Positions 27,497 to 36,831 of a stretch of DNA of 64,000 nucleotides are shown here, one piece after another. The DNA comes from Thalassospira lohafexi. GTDB lineage: Bacteria; Pseudomonadota; Alphaproteobacteria; Rhodospirillales; Thalassospiraceae. The notes beneath the pieces were generated by a model. It did not search any database, was not told the DNA's origin, and saw nothing but the letters and a program-made list of their open reading frames with translations. Within the stretch, counting starts at the first letter, position 1; each line of letters begins with the position of its first letter. The position numbers and the translations under genes were made by a program. The stretch spans positions 186,001-250,000 of the forward strand of contig NZ_NXGX01000006.1 in the NCBI RefSeq assembly GCF_002844275.1. The letters run 5' to 3'.

Positions 27497-29068
27497 ATGA
27501 CTTTTCGTCTTTCCCGCCGCAAGTTCCTCACCACCACGGCAACAGCTGGTGCCGCATCGACGATGGGCGGTTTTTTCATGCCGTCGATTTCGCGTGCTGC
27601 GGATCGCCCTGTGATTACCCATGGCGTACAAAGTGGTGATGTTACCGCGAACACGGCCTGCATCTGGGGGCGTGCTGACCGTGCATCAAAGATGGTGACC
27701 GAAATTGCAACGACCGAAGGGTTCAAGAACTCGGTGCGTATTCCGCATATGAATGTCGTGCCCCAGCGTGATTTCGCGGGCAAATTGACATTGCAGGATT
27801 TACCTGCCGGACAGGACATCTTTTACAAGATTCATTTTGAAAACCTTGACGATGGCCGCGCGTCATCCGAACCGCTTATCGGTCATTTCAGAACTGCCCC
27901 GGCAGCCAAACGCAATATCCGGTTCGGCTGGTCTGGAGATACCGCCGGGCAGGGCTGGGGTATTGATGAGGACCGCGGCGGTATGAAAACATATGCCACC
28001 GTAACCAAGCACAATCCCGATTTCTTTATCCATTCGGGTGATACGATTTATGCTGATGGGCCGTTCGAAAAGCAGGCGAAAATGCCAGATGGTGACGTTT
28101 GGAAAAATATCACCACCGAACACACCGGCAAGGTTGCAGAAACGATTGACGAGTTTCGGGGTAACTACAAATACAACATGCTTGATAAGAACGTTCTGGA
28201 ATTCAACCGTATGATGCCGGTTTATTATCAATGGGATGATCACGAAGTTCTCAATAACTGGTATCCAGGTGAAATGTTGACCGGTGATGACCGTTATAGC
28301 GAAAAGTCGGTTTCGCTTTTGGCATCGCGTGCCAATCGGGCCTTCCGGGAAATGCTGCCGATTACCGAGTTTGATACCGAACCTGGCCGTGTTTATCGCA
28401 AGGTGTCCTATGGACCGTCTCTTGAAATTTTCTTCCTTGATATGCGGACCTATCGCGGGCCGAACGATGCTAATGATAGCCCGGTTCCAACCAATGGTAC
28501 GGATTTCCTTGGCCGCACACAGATTGAATGGCTTAAACGCAGCCTGCTCAATTCCAAGGCAACTTGGAAGGTCATCGCAGCAGATATGCCGATTGGCATG
28601 ATTGTGTATGATGACTGGAAGTCCAAAAGCACATTTGAAAATCTGGCAAATGGGGATGGTGCACCAAAGGGCCGCGAACTTGAAATTGTCGAACTGCTGC
28701 GCTTTATCAAATCGGCCAAAATCAACAATACGGTCTGGCTGACGGCGGATGTGCATTACACTGCAGCCCATTACTACGACCCGAATAAGGCCCAGTTTCA
28801 GGATTTCGAACCGTTCTGGGAATTTGTTTCAGGTCCGCTCCATGCCGGGACATTCGGCCCCCAGGACATGGACAATACATTCGGCCCACAGGTGAAATTC
28901 ACTAAGCACCCCAGCAAAGAACAAGGCATCAACCTGCCGCCATCATTTGGAATGCAGTTCTTTGGTCTCGTCGACATTGATGCCGACACTGAACAGTTCC
29001 GGGTGTCGTTGCGCGATGTTGCCGACGAAGAGCTTTACACCGTGACACTCGATCCGGTTTATAGCTGA
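27497..29068 (+). CDS. phoD: PhoD-like alkaline phosphatase D family protein, Tat-exported
   Basis: A 523-residue exported phosphoesterase. The N-terminus carries a twin-arginine signal (LSRRKFLTTTATAGAAS, cleavage near SRA-AD), so it is folded and metal-loaded before export. An N-terminal beta domain precedes the metallophosphatase core with SGDTIYADG, YQWDDHEVLNNW and WLTADVHYTA, whose Asp, Asn and His residues are metal ligands in the PhoD family. It probably releases phosphate from diesters or teichoic-acid-like polymers. It interrupts the usual mrcA-prfB neighbourhood and has terminators on both sides, so it is a unit of its own. Phosphate control is unproven. Confidence 0.85.
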   Translation: MTFRLSRRKFLTTTATAGAASTMGGFFMPSISRAADRPVITHGVQSGDVTANTACIWGRADRASKMVTEIATTEGFKNSVRIPHMNVVPQRDFAGKLTLQDLPAGQDIFYKIHFENLDDGRASSEPLIGHFRTAPAAKRNIRFGWSGDTAGQGWGIDEDRGGMKTYATVTKHNPDFFIHSGDTIYADGPFEKQAKMPDGDVWKNITTEHTGKVAETIDEFRGNYKYNMLDKNVLEFNRMMPVYYQWDDHEVLNNWYPGEMLTGDDRYSEKSVSLLASRANRAFREMLPITEFDTEPGRVYRKVSYGPSLEIFFLDMRTYRGPNDANDSPVPTNGTDFLGRTQIEWLKRSLLNSKATWKVIAADMPIGMIVYDDWKSKSTFENLANGDGAPKGRELEIVELLRFIKSAKINNTVWLTADVHYTAAHYYDPNKAQFQDFEPFWEFVSGPLHAGTFGPQDMDNTFGPQVKFTKHPSKEQGINLPPSFGMQFFGLVDIDADTEQFRVSLRDVADEELYTVTLDPVYS

Positions 29069-29097
29069 CGCTTAGTTTTCGGGCCTTGTCTTGTTAA

Positions 29098-29131
29098 TGA
29101 AACCCGGCACATTCACTGTGCCGGGTTTTTG
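29098..29131 (+). terminator. Rho-independent terminator after the PhoD-like gene
   Basis: AACCCGGCACA pairs perfectly with TGTGCCGGGTT around a five-base loop, followed by T. Confidence 0.88.
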
Positions 29132-29239
29132 CATGGTTGCAGGGGTTTCAACTGAGACAAAAACTGTTATAACCGCCGCCTACATAGCCATATGTCATGT
29201 ATGGCTGAACAGAATTTCATATGAATAACGGAGACATCA

Positions 29240-30368
29240 ATGCGCGCTGAAGCACAGGCATTGGTCGATGAAATCAAGCAGTCGATGGCACTGCTGAGGA
29301 GGCATCTTTGACTGGGATAACGCACTTAGGCGCCTGGACGAACTGAATGCACTGGCCGAAGACCCAACCCTTTGGGACGATGCGGGCAATGCGCAGAAAA
29401 TCATGCGCGAACGTACCCAGCTTGACGATGCGATTAACGGCTATAAAAAGCTCGCGCAAGAGCTTGATGACAATATCGAACTGATCGAACTTGGCGAAGC
29501 CGAGGGCGACGACGATACGGTTGCCGAGGCCGAGGACGGCCTGCGGTCCATCCACAAGATTGCCGCACAGCGTGAACTTGAAAGCCTGCTTTCAGGTGAA
29601 GCCGACAGCAATGATGCTTATCTTGAAATCCATGCCGGTGCCGGTGGTACTGAGGCGCAGGATTGGGCAAGCATGATGGCACGCATGTATTATCGTTGGG
29701 CAGAGTCCAAAAAATACAAGCTTGAGATGCTCGAAGAAAGCGATGGCGAGGAAGCCGGTATCAAGTCGGTGACCTATAAGGTTTCCGGTCACAATGCCTA
29801 TGGCTGGCTGAAGAACGAAGTCGGGGTGCATCGTCTGGTGCGTATTTCGCCTTATGACAGTTCGGCACGTCGCCATACCAGCTTTTCATCGGTCTGGGTG
29901 TATCCGGTGATTGATGACGATATTCAGATCGAAATTCTCGATAAGGATCTTCGCATTGATACCTATCGTGCATCCGGGGCCGGTGGTCAGCACGTCAACC
30001 GGACCGATTCTGCGGTACGTATGACCCATATCCCGACCGGGATTGTTGCCCAGTGCCAGAACGACCGATCGCAGCATAAAAACCGCGATACGGCGATGAA
30101 GATGCTCAAAGCCCGTCTGTATGAGGCGGAACTTAAAAAACGCGAAGCCGAAGCACAGGCCGTTGAAGACAACAAAACCGACATCGGTTGGGGCCATCAA
30201 ATCCGATCCTACGTCCTGCAGCCTTATCAGATGATCAAAGACCTGCGCACAGGAACCGAAACATCCGATACTCAGGGTGTTTTGAACGGTGATCTTGATG
30301 CCTTTATGGCGGCTGCCCTGGCGGCAAAAGTCACCGGATCAGCAGGCGAAATCGAAGACATTGATTGA
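29240..30368 (+). CDS. prfB: Peptide chain release factor 2, programmed +1 frameshift
   Basis: Recognises UGA and UAA stop codons and triggers peptide release. Translation starts at ATG 29240 and runs 23 codons ([19 protein letters not shown] then RRHL). It then meets an in-frame UGA at 29309-29311 and must shift +1 to continue from 29310 (29240-29308 joined to 29310-30368), giving about 375 residues. The GGQ catalytic motif is in SGAGGQHVN. The stop-codon-reading tripeptide region reads SPY where E. coli has SPF. A terminator follows the gene. Confidence 0.95.
29297..29312 (+). promoter_or_regulatory. Programmed +1 frameshift site of prfB
   Basis: The internal Shine-Dalgarno-like AGGAGG (29297-29302) is three bases before the slippery CTT-TGA-C. 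This is the canonical RF2 autoregulatory arrangement: low RF2 slows reading of UGA and favours the shift. Confidence 0.95.
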
Positions 30369-30390
30369 TCGCACCAAAGTGATCGAAATT

Positions 30391-30423
30391 AGAACACCCC
30401 GCTGATTTTGGCGGGGTGTTCTA
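30391..30423 (+). terminator. Rho-independent terminator after prfB
   Basis: AGAACACCCCGC pairs with GCGGGGTGTTCT across an eight-base loop; the following sequence is moderately T-rich. Confidence 0.8.
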
Positions 30424-30633
30424 TTTCAAAGGCTTGGCGTGTTTACCAGGCGCTAACCTGCATAATTCTGCGCTTTGCCCGTAAAAATTCCATTTCTGTC
30501 ACACAATTGCCGGATATGCCTGCCACGGTGTGGCTAAGCGTCACCTGCCAAGCAATAACAAATGACCAGATCATGACTGGTTCCTGGCAGGAACAGCTCT
30601 GAGCAAACGTCTATCATTCAGGTGAAGTCCAAA

Positions 30634-30888
30634 ATGGCCCAACAGTCCCTAGGCCCGGTCGCAGTCGGCGACCAGTTCAAACTTGCAACTCCCAACGGTC
30701 CGGTCTTCGTGGTGGTTAAAATCCGTGAAATGAAGCCCGTTGATCATGCCCAGATCACAAAAGTCCGCGATACCAAATCGCCAACCCTTATTGCCGTTAC
30801 CACATTGTTGAACCGTGACTTCTACATTCCGGTTGCACCGGAAAACCGCCAAACTGCTGATAACGATGGCATATTGCGCGGTTCCTGA
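30634..30888 (+). CDS. Small conserved-looking protein of unknown function
   Basis: An 84-residue protein I do not recognise. It has no signal peptide or membrane segment, is rich in beta-forming residues (FVVVKIREM), and has a run of short hydrophobic strands typical of a small soluble domain. ATG at 30634 is preferred because AGGTGA lies eight bases upstream; a GTG at 30622 is possible. The 265 bases before it contain only the prfB terminator and no clear gene. Confidence 0.55.
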   Translation: MAQQSLGPVAVGDQFKLATPNGPVFVVVKIREMKPVDHAQITKVRDTKSPTLIAVTTLLNRDFYIPVAPENRQTADNDGILRGS

Positions 30889-31022
30889 GGTGCATGCTGC
30901 GCGATTATACTATCGGGCAATAGGCTGTTTCACGAGAATGTTCGCAAGAAAGAAGTTGGCATGGCGGCCCACACGCGGTGAAATGGATCAAATTTCAATC
31001 CATGCCATCAGGGGCCGCCAAC

Positions 31023-31628
31023 ATGTCACACGGAACGTTGCAAACGGAACTGCTTGATACCCTGTTTTCCGTTCTGGAAAACGATGTTTTACCCAAAACA
31101 CGATCTGGCGTTGCGGCGGGCAACAAGGTCTTTGGCGCCGCTATTTTGCGTAAATCCGACCATGCGCTAGTGATTGCCGAAACCAATAATGAAATGGAAA
31201 ACCCGCTGTGGCATGGCGAAGTCCATTGTTTGAAGCGGTTCTATGAAATGCCTGCCGATCAGCGACCTGCAACCTCAGACCTTATCTTCCTGTCAACCCA
31301 CGAACCTTGTTCGATGTGCCTGTCGGCAATTACCTGGGCTGGGTTTGATAATTTCTATTATTTCTTCTCGTATGAGGATTCCCGCGATGCGTTCGCCATT
31401 CCCCATGATCTGAAAATCATGCAGGAAGTCTTCACCCTGAAAGACGGTGAATACAATAAATCAAACGCGTTCTGGGACAGTCATTCTATGATGGGCATGA
31501 TCGCCGAGCTGCCCAAAGATCAGCAAGCTGCATACCTTGCGCGTGCGCAGGCCATTTCCGATCAGTATGATCAGCTTTCCACAGAGTATCAGGACACAAA
31601 ATCGGACAACGACATTCCGCTGAACTAA
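31023..31628 (+). CDS. Zinc-dependent nucleoside/CMP deaminase-like protein
   Basis: A 201-residue protein of the cytidine deaminase superfamily. Zinc ligands and the catalytic Glu are in WHGEVHC (His-Gly-Glu in place of the common His-Ala-Glu) and EPCSMC. The family includes cytosine, guanine, dCMP and tRNA-adenosine deaminases. This protein has a C-terminal extension after about residue 115 and cannot be assigned to one substrate. I chose ATG 31023, with AGGGG upstream, over ATG 30978. It stands alone between the small unknown gene and the DNA repair pair. Confidence 0.75.
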   Translation: MSHGTLQTELLDTLFSVLENDVLPKTRSGVAAGNKVFGAAILRKSDHALVIAETNNEMENPLWHGEVHCLKRFYEMPADQRPATSDLIFLSTHEPCSMCLSAITWAGFDNFYYFFSYEDSRDAFAIPHDLKIMQEVFTLKDGEYNKSNAFWDSHSMMGMIAELPKDQQAAYLARAQAISDQYDQLSTEYQDTKSDNDIPLN

Positions 31629-31701
31629 AGCATGGTGGCGGTTTGACGTCTGAGTCCGAAACTGGCGAGTTTTATTGTCGCGTTCTGCTACACTGTGCGG
31701 C

Positions 31702-33192
31702 ATGGAACAGCTCAACAATGACATATGCTATCAAGCACTCAAAACCCGGGACCGTCGGTTTGACGGGCGGTTTTATACCGCCGTTCTGACCACCGGGATT
31801 TTCTGTCGCCCGATTTGCCCGGCCGTGACGCCAAAACGGGTGAATGTCGAATTTTATCCCAGTGCAGAATCTGCAATCGCCCATGGGTTTCGTCCGTGTT
31901 TGCGGTGCCGCCCCGAAGCCGCCCCCGGCAGCCCCGCCAGTGCCGGGGTGCATGCCACGGTCGCGCGCGCGGTGCGCTTGATTGATCAGGGCATGCTGGA
32001 AACCGGCTCGATTGCCGGTCTGGCAGACCGGTTGGGCGTTGGGGACAGGCATTTGCGCCGGATTTTCAAGGAACATACCGGTGTTACCCCGCAAGATCAC
32101 GCCAAGGCGCGTCGATTGCTCCGCGCCCGTCAGTTGATTGTCGATAGCAACCTTTCCATGACAGATATCGCTGACATTGCCGGGTTTGGCAGTTTGCGCC
32201 GGTTTAATGATGCGATGAAAAAGGCCTATGGGCAGGCGCCAACGGCGTTTCGCCGGGGCATGAAGTCGCCACCACTCGCGGGCATAAAAAAAGATGATCC
32301 GTGTGCGCGTCGCGATGATGATTTGGTTTTGCGCCTGCGCGCCCGGCAGCCTTTTGATGCCAATTACCTTTTGGCGTTTTTCCGCGCGCGCGCCATTCCC
32401 GGTCTGGAATCGGTTGGCGATCGTACGTATGTGCGGGGCTTTCGGATTGGCGGTTTGATTGGTCTGATGATTTGTCGTTTCCCAAATGATAACAGCGGGG
32501 TAGAGGTGATCTTGCGCGGGCCTGCCCGTGGGGCGGTTCTTGAAATTGGGTCCCGGGTACGACGTCTATTTGATCTTGATGCCGATGTTCCGTCCATCAC
32601 CGCACAATTTGCCAATGACCCGTTGCTTGCCCCGTTGATTGATAAACGTCCGGGACTGCGTGTGCCCGGATGCTGGGATCAATTTGAATTGGCGATCCGT
32701 GCTGTCTTGGGGCAACAGGTTTCGGTGGCTGCGGCCCGAACGCTGGCCGGGCGATTGGTACAGGGATATGGCGACGCGTTGCCGGATGATTTGACCGAGA
32801 ATACCGGCGTTACCCACGTGTTTCCACAGCCTGAAACACTGTTGGGATTGGACTTGATTGGCATTGGGTTGACCCGACGGCGCGCACAAACCGTGTCGGA
32901 TGTCATTGATATGTTTGCCGCCCCCGATTGCGAACAGAAAAGTGGCGATGCCTTGATCACGGAAATGACCGCGATCAAGGGGATCGGACCATGGACCCTG
33001 AATTATTTTGGCCTGCGGGGTTTAGGCGATCCCGATGCCTTCCCTGCCGCCGACCTTGGAATTTTAAAGGCATCCGCCATGGGCGGAGGGCCAGATAAAG
33101 CCAAGGCACTCGAAACACTTTCGGAACGCTGGCGGCCATGGCGTGCCTATGCGGCGCAATATCTTTGGTCCGCCCTTGAAGGAGAAGGATGA
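31702..33192 (+). CDS. alkA: Ada-type regulator fused to AlkA-type 3-methyladenine DNA glycosylase
   Basis: A 496-residue three-part protein for alkylation repair. Residues 1-75 form an Ada methyl-acceptor zinc domain (Cys 35, 39, 66 and 69 in FCRPICPA and PCLRCRPE), where Cys35 would take methyl from DNA phosphotriesters. Residues 80-185 are an AraC-type DNA-binding domain (two helix-turn-helix units). From about 200 comes an AlkA-like glycosylase with the helix-hairpin-helix IKGIGPWTLNYFGLRG and the downstream catalytic Asp in AADLGI. It probably senses damage, activates genes and removes bases. The O6-methylguanine transferase domain of E. coli Ada is absent, but ogt follows with a four-base overlap. 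Confidence 0.88.
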   Translation: MEQLNNDICYQALKTRDRRFDGRFYTAVLTTGIFCRPICPAVTPKRVNVEFYPSAESAIAHGFRPCLRCRPEAAPGSPASAGVHATVARAVRLIDQGMLETGSIAGLADRLGVGDRHLRRIFKEHTGVTPQDHAKARRLLRARQLIVDSNLSMTDIADIAGFGSLRRFNDAMKKAYGQAPTAFRRGMKSPPLAGIKKDDPCARRDDDLVLRLRARQPFDANYLLAFFRARAIPGLESVGDRTYVRGFRIGGLIGLMICRFPNDNSGVEVILRGPARGAVLEIGSRVRRLFDLDADVPSITAQFANDPLLAPLIDKRPGLRVPGCWDQFELAIRAVLGQQVSVAAARTLAGRLVQGYGDALPDDLTENTGVTHVFPQPETLLGLDLIGIGLTRRRAQTVSDVIDMFAAPDCEQKSGDALITEMTAIKGIGPWTLNYFGLRGLGDPDAFPAADLGILKASAMGGGPDKAKALETLSERWRPWRAYAAQYLWSALEGEG

Positions 33193-33725
33193 TGACAACA
33201 ACCATGACCACCAAAATCAATGTCGCACGCCATGACAGCCCGATTGGGATGCTGAGCCTTGCAAGTGTTGAGGGTAAGTTGGTGCATCTGGATTTTGACG
33301 GCAATGATGATCGACTTAAAACCATTCAGAACCGCCGTTTCAAAAATCTTGAATGGGCTGAAAACGGTAACGTTCCAGCATCCGTCATCAGATGGCTGGA
33401 GGGGTATTTTGATGGTGAATGCTCAGCTTTGCCGATGGCCGATATCAATATGATCGGTACAGATTTTCAGAAATCCGTGTGGGATGCACTGATCACGATC
33501 CCGTTTGCCACAAGCTTATCCTATGCCGGGCTGGCCGATCAACTCGGCAACCCAAAGGCCGTACGGGCAGTTGCGCGGGCGAACGCGTTGAATCCAGTGT
33601 CGATCATTGTGCCGTGTCATCGGGTGATTGGCTCAAACGGCACCCTGACCGGTTATGCCGGTGGGTTGGAGCGCAAGAAGTGGTTGCTAGAGTACGAAGC
33701 CAGCATTTTGGCAAAAGCAGCCTAA
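33189..33725 (+). CDS. ogt: Methylated-DNA--protein-cysteine S-methyltransferase
   Basis: Suicide repair protein that takes the methyl group of O6-methylguanine onto Cys143 in the signature IIVPCHRVIG. The 178 residues match the family in size and show the DNA-binding helix SYAGLADQLGNPKAVRAVA. Its ATG overlaps the stop of the Ada-AlkA gene (ATGA), so the two are translated together and restore between them the activities of E. coli Ada plus AlkA. A terminator shared with the convergent alcohol dehydrogenase gene follows. Confidence 0.95.
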   Translation: MMTTTMTTKINVARHDSPIGMLSLASVEGKLVHLDFDGNDDRLKTIQNRRFKNLEWAENGNVPASVIRWLEGYFDGECSALPMADINMIGTDFQKSVWDALITIPFATSLSYAGLADQLGNPKAVRAVARANALNPVSIIVPCHRVIGSNGTLTGYAGGLERKKWLLEYEASILAKAA

Positions 33726-33729
33726 CGCC

Positions 33730-33762
33730 AAAACGGGCAGCCAGACGGCTGCCCGTTTTTTC
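33730..33762. terminator. Bidirectional terminator between ogt and the alcohol dehydrogenase gene
   Basis: AACGGGCAGCC pairs perfectly with GGCTGCCCGTT around a four-base loop, with A and T runs on either side. Confidence 0.88.
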
Positions 33763-33772
33763 CGGCATGACG

Positions 33773-34798
33773 TTATGAGATCGACATCACGATACGGCCA
33801 TCGATTTTTCCTTCGCGCATGCGGTCAAAAATCGAATTGATGTTTTCCATCGGTTCGGTGGTGTAATGTGAATGCACCTTGCCGTCGCCCGCAAAATCAA
33901 GCGCTTCCTGAAGGTCCGCACGGGTGCCGACAATCGACCCGCGGATGGTTTTGCGCGATAGAACTGTATCGAAAATATCAAGTTCGAATTTTCCGGGCGG
34001 CAATCCACATAGCGCCATGGTGCCATGACGGCCCAGCATGCCAACCCCTTGGGAAAAGGCGGATTTGGAAACGGCTGTGACCAGTACCCCGTTGGCTCCC
34101 CCCATTTGTTTTTGGACTTCGGCAACCACATCGGTTTCCTTGGCGTTCAGCGTCCAGTCTGCGCCAAGATCCTTGGCCAAGGTCAGCTTATCGTCACTGA
34201 TATCAACTGCAATGACCTTCATGCCCATGGCCTTGGCGTATTGCACGGCCATATGGCCCAAGCCGCCGATACCCGAAATGACAACCGTTTCACCCGGTTT
34301 GCATTCGGTTTCCTTAAGCCCCTTATAGACCGTGACACCGGCACATAGCACAGGCGCTGCATTGCCAAATTCAAGCCGGTCCGGCAGATGCCCGACATAG
34401 TTCGGATCGGCCAAAACATATTCAGCAAAACCGCCATTGACCGAATAGCCGGTATTGATTTGTTCACCGCAAAGGGTTTCCCAGCCGGTAACGCAGTGAT
34501 GACAATGACCACAAGCCGAATGCAGCCACGGCACACCTACACGGTCGCCTTCCTTGACGGATGTAACACCTTCTCCAACTTCGAAAACAATCCCGACACC
34601 TTCGTGGCCGGGGATAAACGGCGGATTGGGTTTTACCGGCCAGTCGCCTTCGGCGGCGTGCAGGTCGGTGTGACATACGCCCGACGCTTCGATTTTCACA
34701 AGGATCTTACCCGGTGTGACTTTGGGCACTGTGACTTCTTCGATCGACAAGGGTTTGCCAAATTCGCGGACTAAGGCAGCTTTCATCGTGGCAGGCAT
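33773..34798 (-). CDS. adhP: Zinc-dependent alcohol dehydrogenase
   Basis: A 341-residue medium-chain dehydrogenase of the AdhP (ethanol/propanol-preferring) type, oxidising primary alcohols with NAD. Catalytic zinc ligands are in GVCHTDLHA and GHEGVGIV. The structural zinc cysteines lie in HSACGHCHHCVTGWETLC. The NAD site reads VISGIGGLGHMAVQYAKAMG. GGAGG precedes the ATG at a good distance. It is transcribed alone; 34799-34922 before it holds nothing recognisable beyond a likely promoter. Confidence 0.92.
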   Translation of the reverse strand: MPATMKAALVREFGKPLSIEEVTVPKVTPGKILVKIEASGVCHTDLHAAEGDWPVKPNPPFIPGHEGVGIVFEVGEGVTSVKEGDRVGVPWLHSACGHCHHCVTGWETLCGEQINTGYSVNGGFAEYVLADPNYVGHLPDRLEFGNAAPVLCAGVTVYKGLKETECKPGETVVISGIGGLGHMAVQYAKAMGMKVIAVDISDDKLTLAKDLGADWTLNAKETDVVAEVQKQMGGANGVLVTAVSKSAFSQGVGMLGRHGTMALCGLPPGKFELDIFDTVLSRKTIRGSIVGTRADLQEALDFAGDGKVHSHYTTEPMENINSIFDRMREGKIDGRIVMSIS

Positions 34799-34922
34799 GT
34801 TCGGACCTCCTGACGGAAGGAAAAGACCCGTTTGGTTGGGTCTGTTTAATTCACGTCAAAAGAATAGTGCGATGGATGTTTGAAAGCCTTGCTTTGAATC
34901 AATCTTGCCGGGAAAAGATCAA

Positions 34923-35747
34923 TCAGGCGTCATAACCGATATCAGGCAGTTCAAGCACATAGTCCTGATAATAATCAGGCGGCATGCCGGCTTCGTAACG
35001 GGCTTCGTCGTTAAAGGGGGGCTTTAACGATCCACGGAAATGCTTGCGCAGCATGTCATGCCAGGTTGTGTAGTACGGAAGGCCGCGCTGATCGCAGACA
35101 TATTCGTAATATTTCCGGCCCGCTGCGACGTGGGCGATTTCATCATGGGCGATGATTTCGAGAATACGGGCACTTTCGGTGTCCCCGTGGGCCATTAACC
35201 GTTCAATGGTCGGCGGGGCGGCATCAAGCCCGCGTGCCTCAAACACCATCGGCACCACGGCCAGACGTGGCAAAACGTCATAGGCCGTATCCATCGATGT
35301 TTCCCACAACCCGTCATGAGCCGGAAGGTCGCCATAGGCCGCCCCCATTTCGCCCAGTCGTGTAACGATCATTTTAAAATGACGGGCTTCGTCATCGGCG
35401 ACCTGAACCCATGCATCATGGAAGTGCTTTGGCATCTCTGCATCCGGAAAGCGCACGCATAAATCCCATGCCAGATCAATGGCATTGAGTTCAATATGGG
35501 CCAGCGCATGCAAAAGGCTGATACGTCCCTGAACACTGCCTTTTTTGCGTTTGGGCATTTTGTTGGGTGGCAGCAGTTCCGGCTTTGCCGGGCGTCCCGG
35601 ACGATCGGGAAGATCGGTTGACCCAACTTCCGTGATCTCGCCACTACGCCACAGTGCAGCCATTTCAGCGGTTACATTGGCCTTCTCGATGGCATCTGCA
35701 GTGAGCAGGGCACGCTTGGCGGCTTCGGCGAGGGTCAGTTTGGTCAT
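34923..35747 (-). CDS. DUF455 ferritin-like protein
   Basis: A 274-residue protein of the DUF455 (COG2833) group with a ferritin-like four-helix bundle. Likely metal-binding Glu/His pairs occur in HIELNAIDLAWD, DDEARHFKMI and IAHDEIAHVAAG, the pattern of a diiron carboxylate protein. The physiological role of the family is not established. Start ATG at 35747, with an ATG at 35753 also possible; GGA lies upstream of the former. The terminator of the preceding minus-strand gene separates it, so it probably has its own promoter. Confidence 0.78.
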   Translation of the reverse strand: MTKLTLAEAAKRALLTADAIEKANVTAEMAALWRSGEITEVGSTDLPDRPGRPAKPELLPPNKMPKRKKGSVQGRISLLHALAHIELNAIDLAWDLCVRFPDAEMPKHFHDAWVQVADDEARHFKMIVTRLGEMGAAYGDLPAHDGLWETSMDTAYDVLPRLAVVPMVFEARGLDAAPPTIERLMAHGDTESARILEIIAHDEIAHVAAGRKYYEYVCDQRGLPYYTTWHDMLRKHFRGSLKPPFNDEARYEAGMPPDYYQDYVLELPDIGYDA

Positions 35748-35823
35748 GATCATCCGGAACTGGTGCAGGAGTTAAGGGCAGGCTGTGTCTGACATTTGCC
35801 AGACGTCGGGTCAATGGGCAAAG

Positions 35824-35860
35824 AAAAAGGGCGTCCAGCACGACAATGCCGGAACGCCCG
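35824..35860 (-). terminator. Rho-independent terminator after the Hpt/receiver-like gene
   Basis: On the minus strand GGGCGTTCC pairs, with one bulge, with GGACGCCC and is followed by TTTTTC. It lies 30 bases after the stop at 35890. Confidence 0.75.
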
Positions 35861-35889
35861 CAAAGATGGATGATCATCTGATCGTTTGA

Positions 35890-36660
35890 TCAGGTGATGT
35901 TAAAGCGCGCAAGGGCTTCTGCCAGATCTTCGCCAAACGAGTTCCCCTTGCGGATGATCGCAGTTCGGCACGGCAGGTCCTGCAAAGACGGATGGTTCGG
36001 CGCATCCGATGTCAGAACCGCGGTTGGGATGTTGCGCGTTTTGGGCATGGCTTGCAGCGCATTGGCAAGATCAACGCCGCTGAGTTCATCGATGGTCTTG
36101 GCGACAATGATGAAATCTGGGCGGGTGCGTACCGCAAGTTCGATGGCCTCAAACGATGTCTGGGTCACGGAGCTGCGATATCCGCAAGCAGCCAGTTCAC
36201 GTTCAACAATCACCGCCATTGAACGTTGCGGAATGACCAAAAGGGCCTCGACGTTGGTTTGTTTGAGCCAGTTGGGATCAATGTCTGGTGTGCGTTTTGA
36301 GGGCAGTTCGCGGACAAACTCGGCAGTGTCGGTGCCGCCTGCGGTCATGTCGCCGTCAAGAAGGGTCTGGATTTTATCGACAAAGGCCTGAATGTCTTCG
36401 ATAGCACCTTCATTGAGTTCCTTACAGGTCGTGACATAATCTGCAAGGCGATGACTGGTCAGGTTGATCAGCGGGGCGGCGACCGATTTGCCTTTGTACC
36501 GCAAATTGAAAACTTCGCGTTGAATGGCTGTCAGGTGTATCGGGTCGGCCTTGCCACGTGCATTCTGCAAATGGACATCAATCGAATTAATGATGTCGTG
36601 GGCTTCATCACGAAAGTCTGCAAGCATCTGATCGTCAAGATCGACAACATTCTTGTTCAT
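35890..36660 (-). CDS. Degenerate Hpt-receiver two-domain protein, probable signalling adaptor
   Basis: A 256-residue protein with an Hpt/CheA-P1-like helical N-terminus (about 10-105) and a receiver-like C-terminus (about 138-256), joined by a linker. In the helical part the usual His of H-x-x-K-G is missing (VFNLRYKGKS). In the receiver the phospho-acceptor Asp after strand 3 is Ala187 (PDFIIVAKTIDELSG), although the Thr/Ser (VLTSD) and Lys (IIRKGNS) places are kept. It thus keeps both folds but seems unable to take phosphate. Start ATG 36660; a GTG 21 codons earlier is possible. It has its own terminator. Confidence 0.6.
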   Translation of the reverse strand: MNKNVVDLDDQMLADFRDEAHDIINSIDVHLQNARGKADPIHLTAIQREVFNLRYKGKSVAAPLINLTSHRLADYVTTCKELNEGAIEDIQAFVDKIQTLLDGDMTAGGTDTAEFVRELPSKRTPDIDPNWLKQTNVEALLVIPQRSMAVIVERELAACGYRSSVTQTSFEAIELAVRTRPDFIIVAKTIDELSGVDLANALQAMPKTRNIPTAVLTSDAPNHPSLQDLPCRTAIIRKGNSFGEDLAEALARFNIT

Positions 36661-36831
36661 TGAATTACCCGCCTTGCCGGTGAACCGGTTTGTTTTCTCC
36701 TGATAGGTGAAATTTATGCTCACCTATATTCCCATATTCAAATTCTTAGCCTGAGAAACAAGGTAAGGCAACCAAATCAATATGGGCCTCATCGGTCACG
36801 ACATTGAACTTAAAGCATTTTAAGATCGAAT

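Noticed and set aside
29309-29311. Stop codon early in prfB as a possible mutation or sequencing error
   Set aside because: It is the programmed frameshift stop, with the internal Shine-Dalgarno-like AGGAGG and CTT-TGA-C in the canonical arrangement.
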